DNA of 5,555 nucleotides from CAINEC01 sp046303115 (GTDB taxonomy: Bacteria; Bacteroidota; Bacteroidia; AKYH767-A; OLB10). The notes under the pieces were generated by a model. It ran no database searches. It worked only from the letters and a program-made list of their open reading frames with translations, and was not told the DNA's origin. Of the stretch, positions 1-5,459 are shown piece by piece. The stretch spans positions 1 through 5,555 of the forward strand of contig JBKCGZ010000123.1 in the NCBI GenBank assembly GCA_046303115.1, written 5' to 3'. Made by a program: the position numbers and the translations under genes. Each line of letters starts with the position of its first letter. The first letter of the stretch is position 1.

Positions 1-1
1 A

Positions 2-235
2 CAAGGTTTAATTAAAATAGCTTTGAAATATAATCCGATTACAAAAATGTCGGCAATATCTTCAATCCGCAGAGTAAGTAAACCTGGTTTACGTAAATAT
101 GTAAATGCAGAAAAACTTCCTAGAGTTATTAATGGACTAGGAATAGCAATCGTTTCAACTTCACGTGGTTTAATGACGGACAAAGAAGCTCGTCAATTAC
201 ATGTAGGCGGCGAAGTAATCTGCTATATATCATAA
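2..235 (+). CDS. rpsH: 30S ribosomal protein S8, C-terminal part (5' end outside window)
   Basis: S8 binds the central domain of 16S rRNA (helix 21 region) and is an early assembly protein of the 30S platform; in E. coli it is also the translational repressor of the spc operon. The reading frame is open from base 2 and gives 77 residues up to a TAA. The family's C-terminal signature is clear: SRGLMTDKEAR, then GGEVICYIS at the very end, preceded by the conserved stretch RRVSKPGLRKY. Full-length bacterial S8 is about 130 residues, so roughly the first 55 lie upstream of the window. The internal ATG and TTG codons in this stretch are not the real start. It is followed 24 nt later by rplF, the standard spc order. 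Identification is secure; only the 5' truncation by the window edge limits it. Confidence 0.97.
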   Translation, partial: QGLIKIALKYNPITKMSAISSIRRVSKPGLRKYVNAEKLPRVINGLGIAIVSTSRGLMTDKEARQLHVGGEVICYIS

Positions 236-237
236 TC

Positions 238-250
238 ATTAAATAAAAAG
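238..250 (+). repeat. A/T-rich 13-mer in the rplF leader (copy 1)
   Basis: The sequence ATTAAATAAAAAG sits in the rpsH-rplF spacer and ends 9 nt before the rplF ATG. An identical copy lies in the rpsE-rpmD spacer (1754-1766). This is a direct observation. A role as an A-rich translation enhancer in place of a Shine-Dalgarno site is inference, and low-complexity coincidence is a real alternative. Confidence 0.4.
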
Positions 251-259
251 ACGAAGAAT

Positions 260-814
260 ATGTCACGCGTAGGAAAACTACCCATTCAAATACCAGGCGG
301 AGTACAAGTTAGTGTTAATGGCACTGAGGTATCCGTAAAAGGGCCAAAAGGTTCTTTAACTCAAAAGATCGATGATGGCATCAATGTAAATATTGAAGGT
401 TCTGAAATCGTATTAACAAGAGCAACAGATCAAAAGAGACATCGTGCGATGCATGGTTTATATCGTGCGTTAATTAATAACATGGTTACTGGTGTTTCTT
501 CAGGATATAAAATCGAACAAGAATTAGTTGGGGTAGGTTATCGAGCTTCAAATCAAGGCAACGTACTTGATTTGGTGTTAGGATACTCTCACCACGTAGT
601 ATTCGAATTACCTGATGAAATTAAAGTTTCAACTCGTCAGGATAAAGGTCAAAATCCGATTATTACGTTAGAAAGTCATGATAAGCAATTATTAGGACAA
701 GTAGCCGCGAAAATCAGATCATTACGTAAGCCTGAACCATACAAAGGAAAAGGTATTAAGTTCGTTGGAGAATCATTACGCCGTAAAGCAGGTAAATCAG
801 CTTCTAAAAAATAA
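260..814 (+). CDS. rplF: 50S ribosomal protein L6
   Basis: L6 binds 23S rRNA near the factor-binding site and sarcin-ricin loop and is needed for late 50S assembly. The 184-residue product matches the usual bacterial length (about 177-185) and starts with the typical MSRVGKLPIQIPGGV. It shows the two tandem L6 alpha/beta domains, roughly residues 11-82 and 90-170. VGVGYRA (90-96) lies at the start of the second, and the family signature KPEPYKGKGIKF (157-168) near the end. The tail is lysine/serine rich (RRKAGKSASKK). ATG 260 is chosen because it gives the canonical N-terminus. The upstream sequence is A-rich with only a weak GAAG and no real Shine-Dalgarno motif. The gene ends in tandem TAATAA stops. 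It lies between rpsH and rplR, as in the standard spc operon. Confidence 0.98.
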   Translation: MSRVGKLPIQIPGGVQVSVNGTEVSVKGPKGSLTQKIDDGINVNIEGSEIVLTRATDQKRHRAMHGLYRALINNMVTGVSSGYKIEQELVGVGYRASNQGNVLDLVLGYSHHVVFELPDEIKVSTRQDKGQNPIITLESHDKQLLGQVAAKIRSLRKPEPYKGKGIKFVGESLRRKAGKSASKK

Positions 815-850
815 TAAAATTCAGTCACTAATAAAGTGGTTATTTGAATC

Positions 851-1204
851 ATGCAAGATAAAAAGATATTACGCAGAAATAAGATACGATCTCGTATCCG
901 CAAGACCGTAAACGGAACGGCAGAATGCCCAAGATTATCCGTATTTCGTTCGAACAAAGCAATTTATGCTCAGATAATTGACGATTTAAAAGGTCATACA
1001 ATTGCTGCTGCTTCATCAATGGAAAGTGGAGTGGATAAAAAAGCAAATAAGGTTGATCAGGCAATCGCAGTAGGTAAATTAGTAGCACAGAAAGCTACAG
1101 CAGTTGGAGTATCAGCAGTGGTTTTTGATCGTGGAGGATATTTATATCATGGCCGTGTGAAAGCGTTGGCTGAAGGAGCTCGTGAGGCGGGACTTAAATT
1201 TTAA
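851..1204 (+). CDS. rplR: 50S ribosomal protein L18
   Basis: L18 binds 5S rRNA and, with L5 and L25-type proteins, anchors it in the central protuberance of the 50S subunit. The 117-residue product has the family length. The basic N-terminal tail (about residues 3-21, KKILRRNKIRSRIRK) is the flexible rRNA-binding extension. RLSVFRSNKAIYAQIIDD (28-45) is the conserved first strand pair, and VVFDRGGYLYHGRVKALAEGAREAG (90-114) is the diagnostic C-terminal region. ATG 851 gives the expected N-terminus. The preceding spacer of 36 nt has no Shine-Dalgarno motif. The opposite strand carries long open frames here (for example 676-957 and 849-1088), which are shadows of L6 and L18. The next gene, rpsE, starts 28 nt downstream. 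Confidence 0.98.
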   Translation: MQDKKILRRNKIRSRIRKTVNGTAECPRLSVFRSNKAIYAQIIDDLKGHTIAAASSMESGVDKKANKVDQAIAVGKLVAQKATAVGVSAVVFDRGGYLYHGRVKALAEGAREAGLKF

Positions 1205-1232
1205 TTATTAACGATAGACATTCATTAACAAG

Positions 1233-1748
1233 ATGATTCAAAATAGTAAACGTGTAAAGTCAACTGATACAGAACTTCACGATAAATTAGTAGCGGTAAA
1301 CCGTGTTACCAAAGTAACGAAAGGTGGACGTGCATTTGGATTTGCAGCGATTGTAGTTGTTGGAGATGAAAAAGGTGTTGTTGGTCATGGTTTAGGTAAA
1401 GCAAAAGAGGTTTCTGATGCAGTTACTAAGTCGATTGATGATGCAAAGAAAAACCTAGTAAAGGTTCCCGTTCATAGAGGTACAGTTCCTCATGAGCAAG
1501 AAGGTAAGTTTGGTGGTGCAAGAGTATTCTTGAAACCAGCAGCTCCCGGAACAGGAGTAATTGCAGGTGGTGCGATGCGTGCGGTATTAGAAAGCGTTGG
1601 AATCACAGACGTACTTGCAAAGTCAAAAGGATCATCAAACCCTCACAACGTTGTTAAGGCTACTATTGATGCATTGTTAAAAATGCGAGATCCTCATGCA
1701 GTAGCTATGCAAAGAGGGGTTGAATTATCAAAAGTATTTAACGGCTAA
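1233..1748 (+). CDS. rpsE: 30S ribosomal protein S5
   Basis: S5 sits on the solvent side of the 30S near the mRNA entry and helix 34, and influences translational fidelity; changes in its N-terminal loop give spectinomycin resistance in E. coli. The 171-residue product has the S5 N-terminal double-stranded-RNA-binding fold (about 16-80), with the signature VNRVTKVTKGGRAFGFAA (22-39) and VVVGDEKGVVGHGLGKAKEV (41-60). The S5 C-terminal domain (about 90-165) carries GTGVIAGGAMRAVLE (106-120) and the NVVKATIDAL helix. Compared with E. coli S5 it has an N-terminal tail about seven residues longer (MIQNSKRVKSTDTEL), common for the family. ATG 1233 is preceded by ATTAACAAG, without a Shine-Dalgarno site. 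The GGR loop looks ordinary, so no resistance change can be claimed. Confidence 0.98.
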   Translation: MIQNSKRVKSTDTELHDKLVAVNRVTKVTKGGRAFGFAAIVVVGDEKGVVGHGLGKAKEVSDAVTKSIDDAKKNLVKVPVHRGTVPHEQEGKFGGARVFLKPAAPGTGVIAGGAMRAVLESVGITDVLAKSKGSSNPHNVVKATIDALLKMRDPHAVAMQRGVELSKVFNG

Positions 1749-1753
1749 GATCA

Positions 1754-1766
1754 ATTAAATAAAAAG
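1754..1766 (+). repeat. A/T-rich 13-mer in the rpmD leader (copy 2)
   Basis: Identical copy of ATTAAATAAAAAG found in the rplF leader (238-250). Here it ends 11 nt before the rpmD ATG, in a 29-nt spacer. The similar distance to the start codon in both copies is what makes it noticeable. A translation-initiation role is inference only. Confidence 0.4.
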
Positions 1767-1777
1767 CAGAACTGAAA

Positions 1778-1954
1778 ATGGCAACATTATCAATTACACA
1801 ATTAAAAAGCGGAATTGACCGTAGCGAAAACCAAAAGCGTACACTAAAGGCATTAGGTCTTCGTATGCACAAAACGGTTGAAATGAACGACACTCCTCAG
1901 TTGAGAGGGATGATTGCAAAAGTTTCACATTTAGTTAAAGTTGTAGAAAAATAA
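1778..1954 (+). CDS. rpmD: 50S ribosomal protein L30
   Basis: L30 is a small protein of the 50S subunit that contacts 23S rRNA near helices 38-39. This short gene encodes 58 residues, the normal length for bacterial L30 (about 58-61). It reads MATLSITQLKSGIDRSENQK, then TLKALGLRMHKTVEMNDTP, then RGMIAKVSHLVKVVEK. The KALGLRxxxxTVExxDTPxxRGMIxKVxHLVxV pattern is the family signature and covers the whole protein. ATG 1778 gives the standard MATLxITQ-type N-terminus. The gene lies between rpsE and rplO, the conserved spc position. The upstream sequence is A-rich (CAGAACTGAAA) with no Shine-Dalgarno motif. It ends with a single TAA. Confidence 0.97.
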   Translation: MATLSITQLKSGIDRSENQKRTLKALGLRMHKTVEMNDTPQLRGMIAKVSHLVKVVEK

Positions 1955-1976
1955 TCCTTAGGATATAAAGAATATC
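1951..1976 (+). repeat. Small inverted repeats in the rpmD-rplO spacer
   Basis: Two short inverted repeats overlap the rpmD stop and spacer. ATCCTTAGGAT is an odd-centred perfect repeat around 1953-1963, and GATAT (1962-1966) pairs with ATATC (1972-1976) across a 5-nt AAAGA loop. The second could form a 5-bp, AU-rich hairpin in RNA just before the rplO start at 1982. It has no GC-rich stem or U-tract, so it is not a terminator. Any role is unproven, and chance is likely. Confidence 0.25.
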
Positions 1977-1981
1977 TAATC

Positions 1982-2425
1982 ATGGAATTAAATAATTTGA
2001 AACCTGCGAATGGCGCAGTAAAAAATAGAAAAAGAATTGGTCGTGGAGCAGGTTCTGGTCACGGTGGAACTTCTACACGTGGACATAAAGGTGCTGGATC
2101 TCGTAGCGGAAATAGTCGTAAGATTGGTTTCGAAGGAGGACAAATGCCTTTGCAACGTCGTTTGCCAAAGTTCGGATTCAAGAACATTAATCGTGTTGAA
2201 TACACAGGGATCAATTTAGATGTTTTAGAAAAATTAGCTGCACAAGGGATTTCTGAATTTACTCATGAAACTTTTGTAAAGAAAGGTTTAGCATCTAAGA
2301 ATGATTTAGTAAAGATATTAGGGCGTGGTGTTTTAACTGCTAAAGTTAATATTACGGCACACGCTTTCTCATCAACAGCAAAAGAAGCAATTGAAAAAGT
2401 AGGCGGAAGCACCGCAACTCTATAA
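1982..2425 (+). CDS. rplO: 50S ribosomal protein L15
   Basis: L15 threads deep into 23S rRNA and helps organise late 50S assembly. The 147-residue protein has the normal family length. Its extended N-terminus is glycine/arginine rich, as expected for the unstructured rRNA-penetrating arm: GRGAGSGHGGTSTRGHKGAGSRSG (20-43). The conserved GFEGGQMPLQRRLPKFGF (49-66) follows. The C-terminal globular domain (about 75-147) contains the KILGRGVLTAKVNITAHAFSSTAKEAIEKVGG stretch typical of the family. ATG 1982 gives the standard MELNNLKPANGA start. An open frame at 2037-2219 inside the gene in another frame is a shadow. The gene stops only 6 nt before secY, suggesting translational coupling of the two. 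Confidence 0.98.
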   Translation: MELNNLKPANGAVKNRKRIGRGAGSGHGGTSTRGHKGAGSRSGNSRKIGFEGGQMPLQRRLPKFGFKNINRVEYTGINLDVLEKLAAQGISEFTHETFVKKGLASKNDLVKILGRGVLTAKVNITAHAFSSTAKEAIEKVGGSTATL

Positions 2426-2433
2426 GCGCTTAT
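2422..2433. repeat. 12-bp perfect palindrome spanning the rplO stop and secY start
   Basis: ATAAGCGCTTAT is a perfect 12-bp palindrome. It includes the whole rplO TAA (2423-2425), the 6-nt spacer, and the first two bases of the secY ATG (2432-2433). In RNA it could at most form a 4-bp AU stem with a GCGC loop, which is weak. It could also be chance, since the ends are fixed by stop and start codons. Confidence 0.35.
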
Positions 2434-3790
2434 GAAAAACTTTATCCAGACTCTTCAGAACATCTTTAAGATTGACGATTTAAAAACAAGAATCGTTAAT
2501 ACAATTTTGTTCTTATTAATTTATCGCTTGGCGGCACATGTTGTATTGCCAGGGGTAGATCCTGCTCAATTATCCGGTTTGAAAGACCAGACTTCAGGCG
2601 GTATTTTAGGCTTGTTGGATATGTTTGCCGGTGGAGCTTTCTCGCAAGCTTCGATTGTTGCCTTAGGTATTATGCCCTATATTTCGGCTTCAATTGTCGT
2701 TCAGCTGTTGGGAATCGCTGTTCCTTATTTCCAGAAATTGCAGAAGGAAGGAGAAAGTGGAAGAAATAAATTAAATCAATTTACACGTATATTAACCGTT
2801 ATCGTTGTAATGTTTCAGGCTCCTGGATATTTAATAAACTTAAAAACACAGGCTCCGGGAGCAATCATCGCTTATACAAATCCTGGAATAATATCACCAA
2901 CTTTCTTCATGTTAATGGCAACATTAATTATTATCGGTGGTACTTTATTCGTGATGTGGTTAGGAGAGCGTATTACAGAAAAAGGAATTGGTAATGGTAT
3001 TTCGTTAATCATCATGACTGGTATCATCGCTCGTTTACCATTTGCATTGCGTGATGAGTTCTTCTCACGTTTAAATGAGCAGGGTGGTGGATTAGTAGTT
3101 TTCTTAATTGAAATTGTTGCATTGTTTGCGATTGTTATGTCGGTTATCTTATTAGTTCAGGGAACACGTAAAATTCCAGTGCAATTTGCAAAGAAAATAG
3201 TTGGTAATAAGCAATATGGTGGTGCACGTCAGTACATTCCTTTAAAAGTAAATGCTGCTGGTGTAATGCCAATCGTGTTTGCTCAGGCTATTATGTTTAT
3301 CCCTGCATACATCGCTCAATTCTTCCCAGAATCTGATATGTGGAGAGGTTTTGCATCATCTATTACTGATTTTAATTCAGTAACTTATAATGTGATTTTC
3401 GCTACTTTGATTATATTATTTACGTATTTCTATACTGCTATTGCTGTTAATCCTAGTCAGATGGCAGACGATATGAAGAAGAATGGCGGATTTATCCCTG
3501 GTGTGAAGCCTGGTCGTAAGACTTCCGAGTTCATCGATGATGTAATGTCGAAAATCACGTTGCCTGGATCAATTTTCCTTGCATTAGTAGCAATAATGCC
3601 GACTTTTGCAAAAATTATAGGAGTTAATTCAAATTTTGCACAGTTCTATGGTGGCACATCATTGTTAATTACAGTGGGTGTTATTTTAGATACCTTGCAA
3701 CAAATAGAAAGTCATTTGCTAATGCGTCACTATGATGGATTGATGAAATCAGGACGTATTAAAGGTCGCTCGACACCTGCAACTGCCTGA
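2432..3790 (+). CDS. secY: Preprotein translocase channel subunit SecY
   Basis: SecY is the ten-helix pore of the Sec translocon in the cytoplasmic membrane. With SecE/SecG it passes unfolded preproteins driven by SecA and inserts membrane proteins from the ribosome. The product is 452 residues, close to the usual 430-450. Hydrophobic segments are visible near residues 20-40, 72-95, 117-137, 155-176, 184-205, 219-243, 273-295, 317-339, 377-397 and 405-425. The plug region GGILGLLDMFAGG (56-68) follows helix 1. Family signatures include GIMPYISASIVVQLL (79-93), MWLGERITEKGIGNGISL (175-192) and YIPLKVNAAGVMPIVFAQ (268-285). The cytoplasmic C5 loop, involved in SecA and ribosome contact, is GGFIPGVKPGRKTSEFID (352-369), with the conserved arginine present at 362. 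The gene starts 6 nt after rplO and is the only one here ending in TGA. No frameshift or missing helix is seen. Confidence 0.98.
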   Translation: MKNFIQTLQNIFKIDDLKTRIVNTILFLLIYRLAAHVVLPGVDPAQLSGLKDQTSGGILGLLDMFAGGAFSQASIVALGIMPYISASIVVQLLGIAVPYFQKLQKEGESGRNKLNQFTRILTVIVVMFQAPGYLINLKTQAPGAIIAYTNPGIISPTFFMLMATLIIIGGTLFVMWLGERITEKGIGNGISLIIMTGIIARLPFALRDEFFSRLNEQGGGLVVFLIEIVALFAIVMSVILLVQGTRKIPVQFAKKIVGNKQYGGARQYIPLKVNAAGVMPIVFAQAIMFIPAYIAQFFPESDMWRGFASSITDFNSVTYNVIFATLIILFTYFYTAIAVNPSQMADDMKKNGGFIPGVKPGRKTSEFIDDVMSKITLPGSIFLALVAIMPTFAKIIGVNSNFAQFYGGTSLLITVGVILDTLQQIESHLLMRHYDGLMKSGRIKGRSTPATA

Positions 3791-3811
3791 TTTGTTTATA
3801 CACTGAAGTTG

Positions 3812-4633
3812 ATGAGCAGCGGAGTAATTGTGTATAAAACAAAATCAGAAATTGAGCAACAAAGAGAGAGTTCTTTACTTGTTGGAAAGACATTGGCAGA
3901 AGTTGCCAGTCACTTGAAACCCGGAATAACAACTTTGCAGTTGGATTCGATTGCAGAGCAGTTTATCCGTGATCACCAGGCGGAACCTTCGTTTAAAGGT
4001 TATCACGGATATAAACATTCGTTGTGTATTTCGGTAAATGAAGAAGTTGTTCATGGTATTCCTGGATCTAGAGTCATCATGGATGGGGATGTAGTTTCAA
4101 TCGACTGTGGAGTGTTTAAGAATGGGTTTCATGGAGATTCAGCTTATACATTTCCGATTGGTGTTGTGTCAGAAGAAGTTTTAAACTTGTTAAGAGTTAC
4201 CAAAACATCACTGATGCAAGGAATTGCTAAGGCAAGAAATGGTAATAAAGTAGGTGATATTAGTGCTGCCGTTCAAGAATATGCTGAATCATTTGGTTAC
4301 GGAGTAGTGAGAGAGTTAGTAGGACATGGAGTAGGAAGAAATCTTCACGAAAAACCTGAGGTGCCAAATTATGGTAAGCGTTCTTCAGGGCCAGTATTAA
4401 AAGAAGGAATGGTGATAGCAATTGAACCGATGATCAACATGGGACCACGTCACATCAGACAACTAAAAGATGGTTGGACCGTGATTACATTAGATCGATT
4501 ACCATCAGCTCACTTCGAACACACAGTAGCTATCACGGATAGCATGCCTGATGTCTTAAGTTCTTTCCAAGAAATAGAAATTGCAATAACAAAAAATAAA
4601 AATATAACCGAGGTCATCTCGACGATAGTATAA
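3812..4633 (+). CDS. map: Type I methionine aminopeptidase
   Basis: This cytosolic metalloprotease removes the initiator methionine from nascent proteins with a small second residue. From ATG 3812 it is 273 residues (E. coli Map is 264). All five metal ligands of the pita-bread fold can be seen: D98 (SIDCG), D109 (FHGDSAYTF), H172 (GHGVGRNLHE), E205 (IAIEPM) and E236 (HFEHTV). Also present are H81 (VVHGIPG) and H179, which contact the substrate. Hence it should be active. Start choice: ATG 3812 gives MSSGVIVYKT; an in-frame TTG at 3809 would add one residue, and GTG 3830 would start at the YKT common in the family, so the N-terminus is uncertain by a few residues. About 25 residues follow the last catalytic block (after ITDSMPDVLS), ending in a low-similarity, lysine/isoleucine-rich tail. 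It lies 21 nt after secY and 4 nt before infA. Confidence 0.97.
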   Translation: MSSGVIVYKTKSEIEQQRESSLLVGKTLAEVASHLKPGITTLQLDSIAEQFIRDHQAEPSFKGYHGYKHSLCISVNEEVVHGIPGSRVIMDGDVVSIDCGVFKNGFHGDSAYTFPIGVVSEEVLNLLRVTKTSLMQGIAKARNGNKVGDISAAVQEYAESFGYGVVRELVGHGVGRNLHEKPEVPNYGKRSSGPVLKEGMVIAIEPMINMGPRHIRQLKDGWTVITLDRLPSAHFEHTVAITDSMPDVLSSFQEIEIAITKNKNITEVISTIV

Positions 4634-4637
4634 GTAT

Positions 4638-4856
4638 ATGTCAAAACAACCAGCAATAGAGCAAGATGGGGCAATTGTAGAAGCCCTTTCCAACGCAACG
4701 TTTCGTGTTGAGCTTGAAAATGGTCATGAGATAATAGCTCATATTTCAGGAAAGATGAGAATGAATTATATTAAAATTCTTCCTGGCGATAGAGTAAAAG
4801 TGGAGATGTCTCCTTATGATTTATCAAAAGGCAGAATAACATACAGATATAAATAA
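4638..4856 (+). CDS. infA: Translation initiation factor IF-1
   Basis: IF-1 binds the A site of the 30S subunit during initiation and, with IF-2 and IF-3, helps select initiator tRNA. The 72-residue product has exactly the usual length and is a single S1-type OB fold. Visible landmarks are EQDGAIVEALSNATFRVELENG (8-29), the HISGKMRMNYIKILPGDRVKVEMSPYDLSKGRITYR core (35-70), and the basic end RYK. ATG 4638 lies 4 nt after the map stop. This spacing suggests that ribosomes ending map reinitiate on infA. No Shine-Dalgarno motif is present in the short gap or the end of map. Placing infA immediately before rpmJ is widely conserved in bacteria. Confidence 0.98.
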   Translation: MSKQPAIEQDGAIVEALSNATFRVELENGHEIIAHISGKMRMNYIKILPGDRVKVEMSPYDLSKGRITYRYK

Positions 4857-4870
4857 CAGTAAAATCATAG

Positions 4871-4882
4871 TTGGTATACCAA
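4871..4882. repeat. 12-bp perfect palindrome in the infA-rpmJ spacer
   Basis: TTGGTATACCAA is a perfect 12-bp palindrome in the middle of the 42-nt spacer. In RNA it can extend outward by a G-U and an A-U pair (4869-4884), giving a 6-bp stem with a UAUA loop, about 15 nt before the rpmJ ATG. It lacks the GC-rich stem and U-run of an intrinsic terminator. It could be a weak hairpin, a protein-binding site or chance; nothing in the sequence decides. Confidence 0.4.
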
Positions 4883-4898
4883 TTAAAATAACAGGAAA

Positions 4899-5015
4899 AT
4901 GAAAGTACGTCCATCCTTAAAAAAGCGCAGCGCCGATTGTAAAATCGTACGTCGTAAAGGCCGCCTTTATGTAATCAACAAGAAAAACCCACGCTATAAA
5001 ATGCGTCAAGGGTAA
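4899..5015 (+). CDS. rpmJ: 50S ribosomal protein L36, zinc-free (C-minus) form
   Basis: L36 is the smallest 50S protein and sits among 23S rRNA helices near the peptidyl-transferase side. The 38-residue product starts MKVRPSLKKR and ends NPRYKMRQG, the clear L36 frame (MKVRxSxKK ... RRKGRxYVI ... NPRxKxRQG). Canonical zinc-ribbon L36 has three Cys and one His; here only C14 remains, while the other positions are S11, N27 and Y33, so it should not bind zinc. This is the C-minus form known from several bacterial lineages, including Bacteroidota. AGGA occurs at 4893-4896 but only 2 nt from the ATG, too close for a normal Shine-Dalgarno pairing. The gene ends in tandem TAATAA. It is flanked by 42-nt spacers on both sides. 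Confidence 0.97.
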   Translation: MKVRPSLKKRSADCKIVRRKGRLYVINKKNPRYKMRQG

Positions 5016-5057
5016 TAACCATTAAAATTGTCAAACATTAAGTAATTATATTCTTCA

Positions 5058-5435
5058 ATGGCTCGTATATCAGGTATAGATTTACCAAAGAATAAAAGAG
5101 GTGAGATAGGTCTCACATACATCTTCGGAATTGGACGCTCAAGCGCACAAAAAATTCTTTCAGAAGCTGGCGTAAGCTTCGATAAGAAAGTTAATGAGTG
5201 GAACGATGATGAATTAACGAAAATTCGTACAATCATTAATGATCAGTTTAAAGTGGAAGGAGCTTTACGTTCTGAGACACAATTGAACATAAAGCGATTA
5301 ATGGACATCGGTTGCTACCGTGGTGTTCGTCACCGTTCAGGTTTACCTGTGCGTGGTCAGCGTACGAAAAACAACTGCCGTACACGCAAAGGAAAGCGTA
5401 AGACAGTAGCAAACAAAAAGAAAGTAACTAAGTAA
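5058..5435 (+). CDS. rpsM: 30S ribosomal protein S13
   Basis: S13 sits in the head of the 30S, contacts S19, the P-site tRNA and the inter-subunit bridges B1a/B1b. The 125-residue product is of normal length (E. coli 118). It starts MARISGIDLPKNKRGEIGLTYIFGIGRSSAQKIL, the conserved N-terminal domain with the helix-two-turn-helix motif. The middle has the long helical region (about 47-82), and CYRGVRHRSGLPVRGQRTKNN (86-106) is the family signature. The end is the basic tail RTRKGKRKTVANKKKVTK (108-125) that reaches tRNA. ATG 5058 follows an A/T-rich 42-nt spacer without a Shine-Dalgarno motif. The stop is a tandem TAATAA. It opens the alpha-operon part (rpsM-rpsK-rpsD-rpoA-rplQ), continuous here with the spc part. 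Confidence 0.98.
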   Translation: MARISGIDLPKNKRGEIGLTYIFGIGRSSAQKILSEAGVSFDKKVNEWNDDELTKIRTIINDQFKVEGALRSETQLNIKRLMDIGCYRGVRHRSGLPVRGQRTKNNCRTRKGKRKTVANKKKVTK

Positions 5436-5459
5436 TAATTGAAAAGATAATCCATAACA

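Noticed and set aside
824..840. Possible hairpin CACT-AATAA-AGTG in the rplF-rplR spacer
   Set aside because: Only a 4-bp stem plus wobble pairs and no T-run; too weak for a terminator, and an internal stop to transcription here would be unexpected.
676..1088. Long open frames on the - strand (676-957 and 849-1088)
   Set aside because: They lie entirely opposite rplF and rplR, have no recognisable family pattern, and are explained as antisense shadows of conserved coding sequence.
2037..2219. Alternative + frame of 60 codons within rplO
   Set aside because: It overlaps the strongly conserved L15 N-terminal region in another frame; it is a by-product of Gly/Arg-rich codons.
4510..4698. - strand open frame across the end of map and the start of infA
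   Set aside because: It is antisense to two clear genes; its hydrophobic look comes from the complement of A-rich lysine/isoleucine codons.
5016..5057. S4-type autoregulatory pseudoknot before rpsM
   Set aside because: The 42-nt AT-rich spacer is too short and shows no matching paired structure; the E. coli-type target needs about 100 nt.
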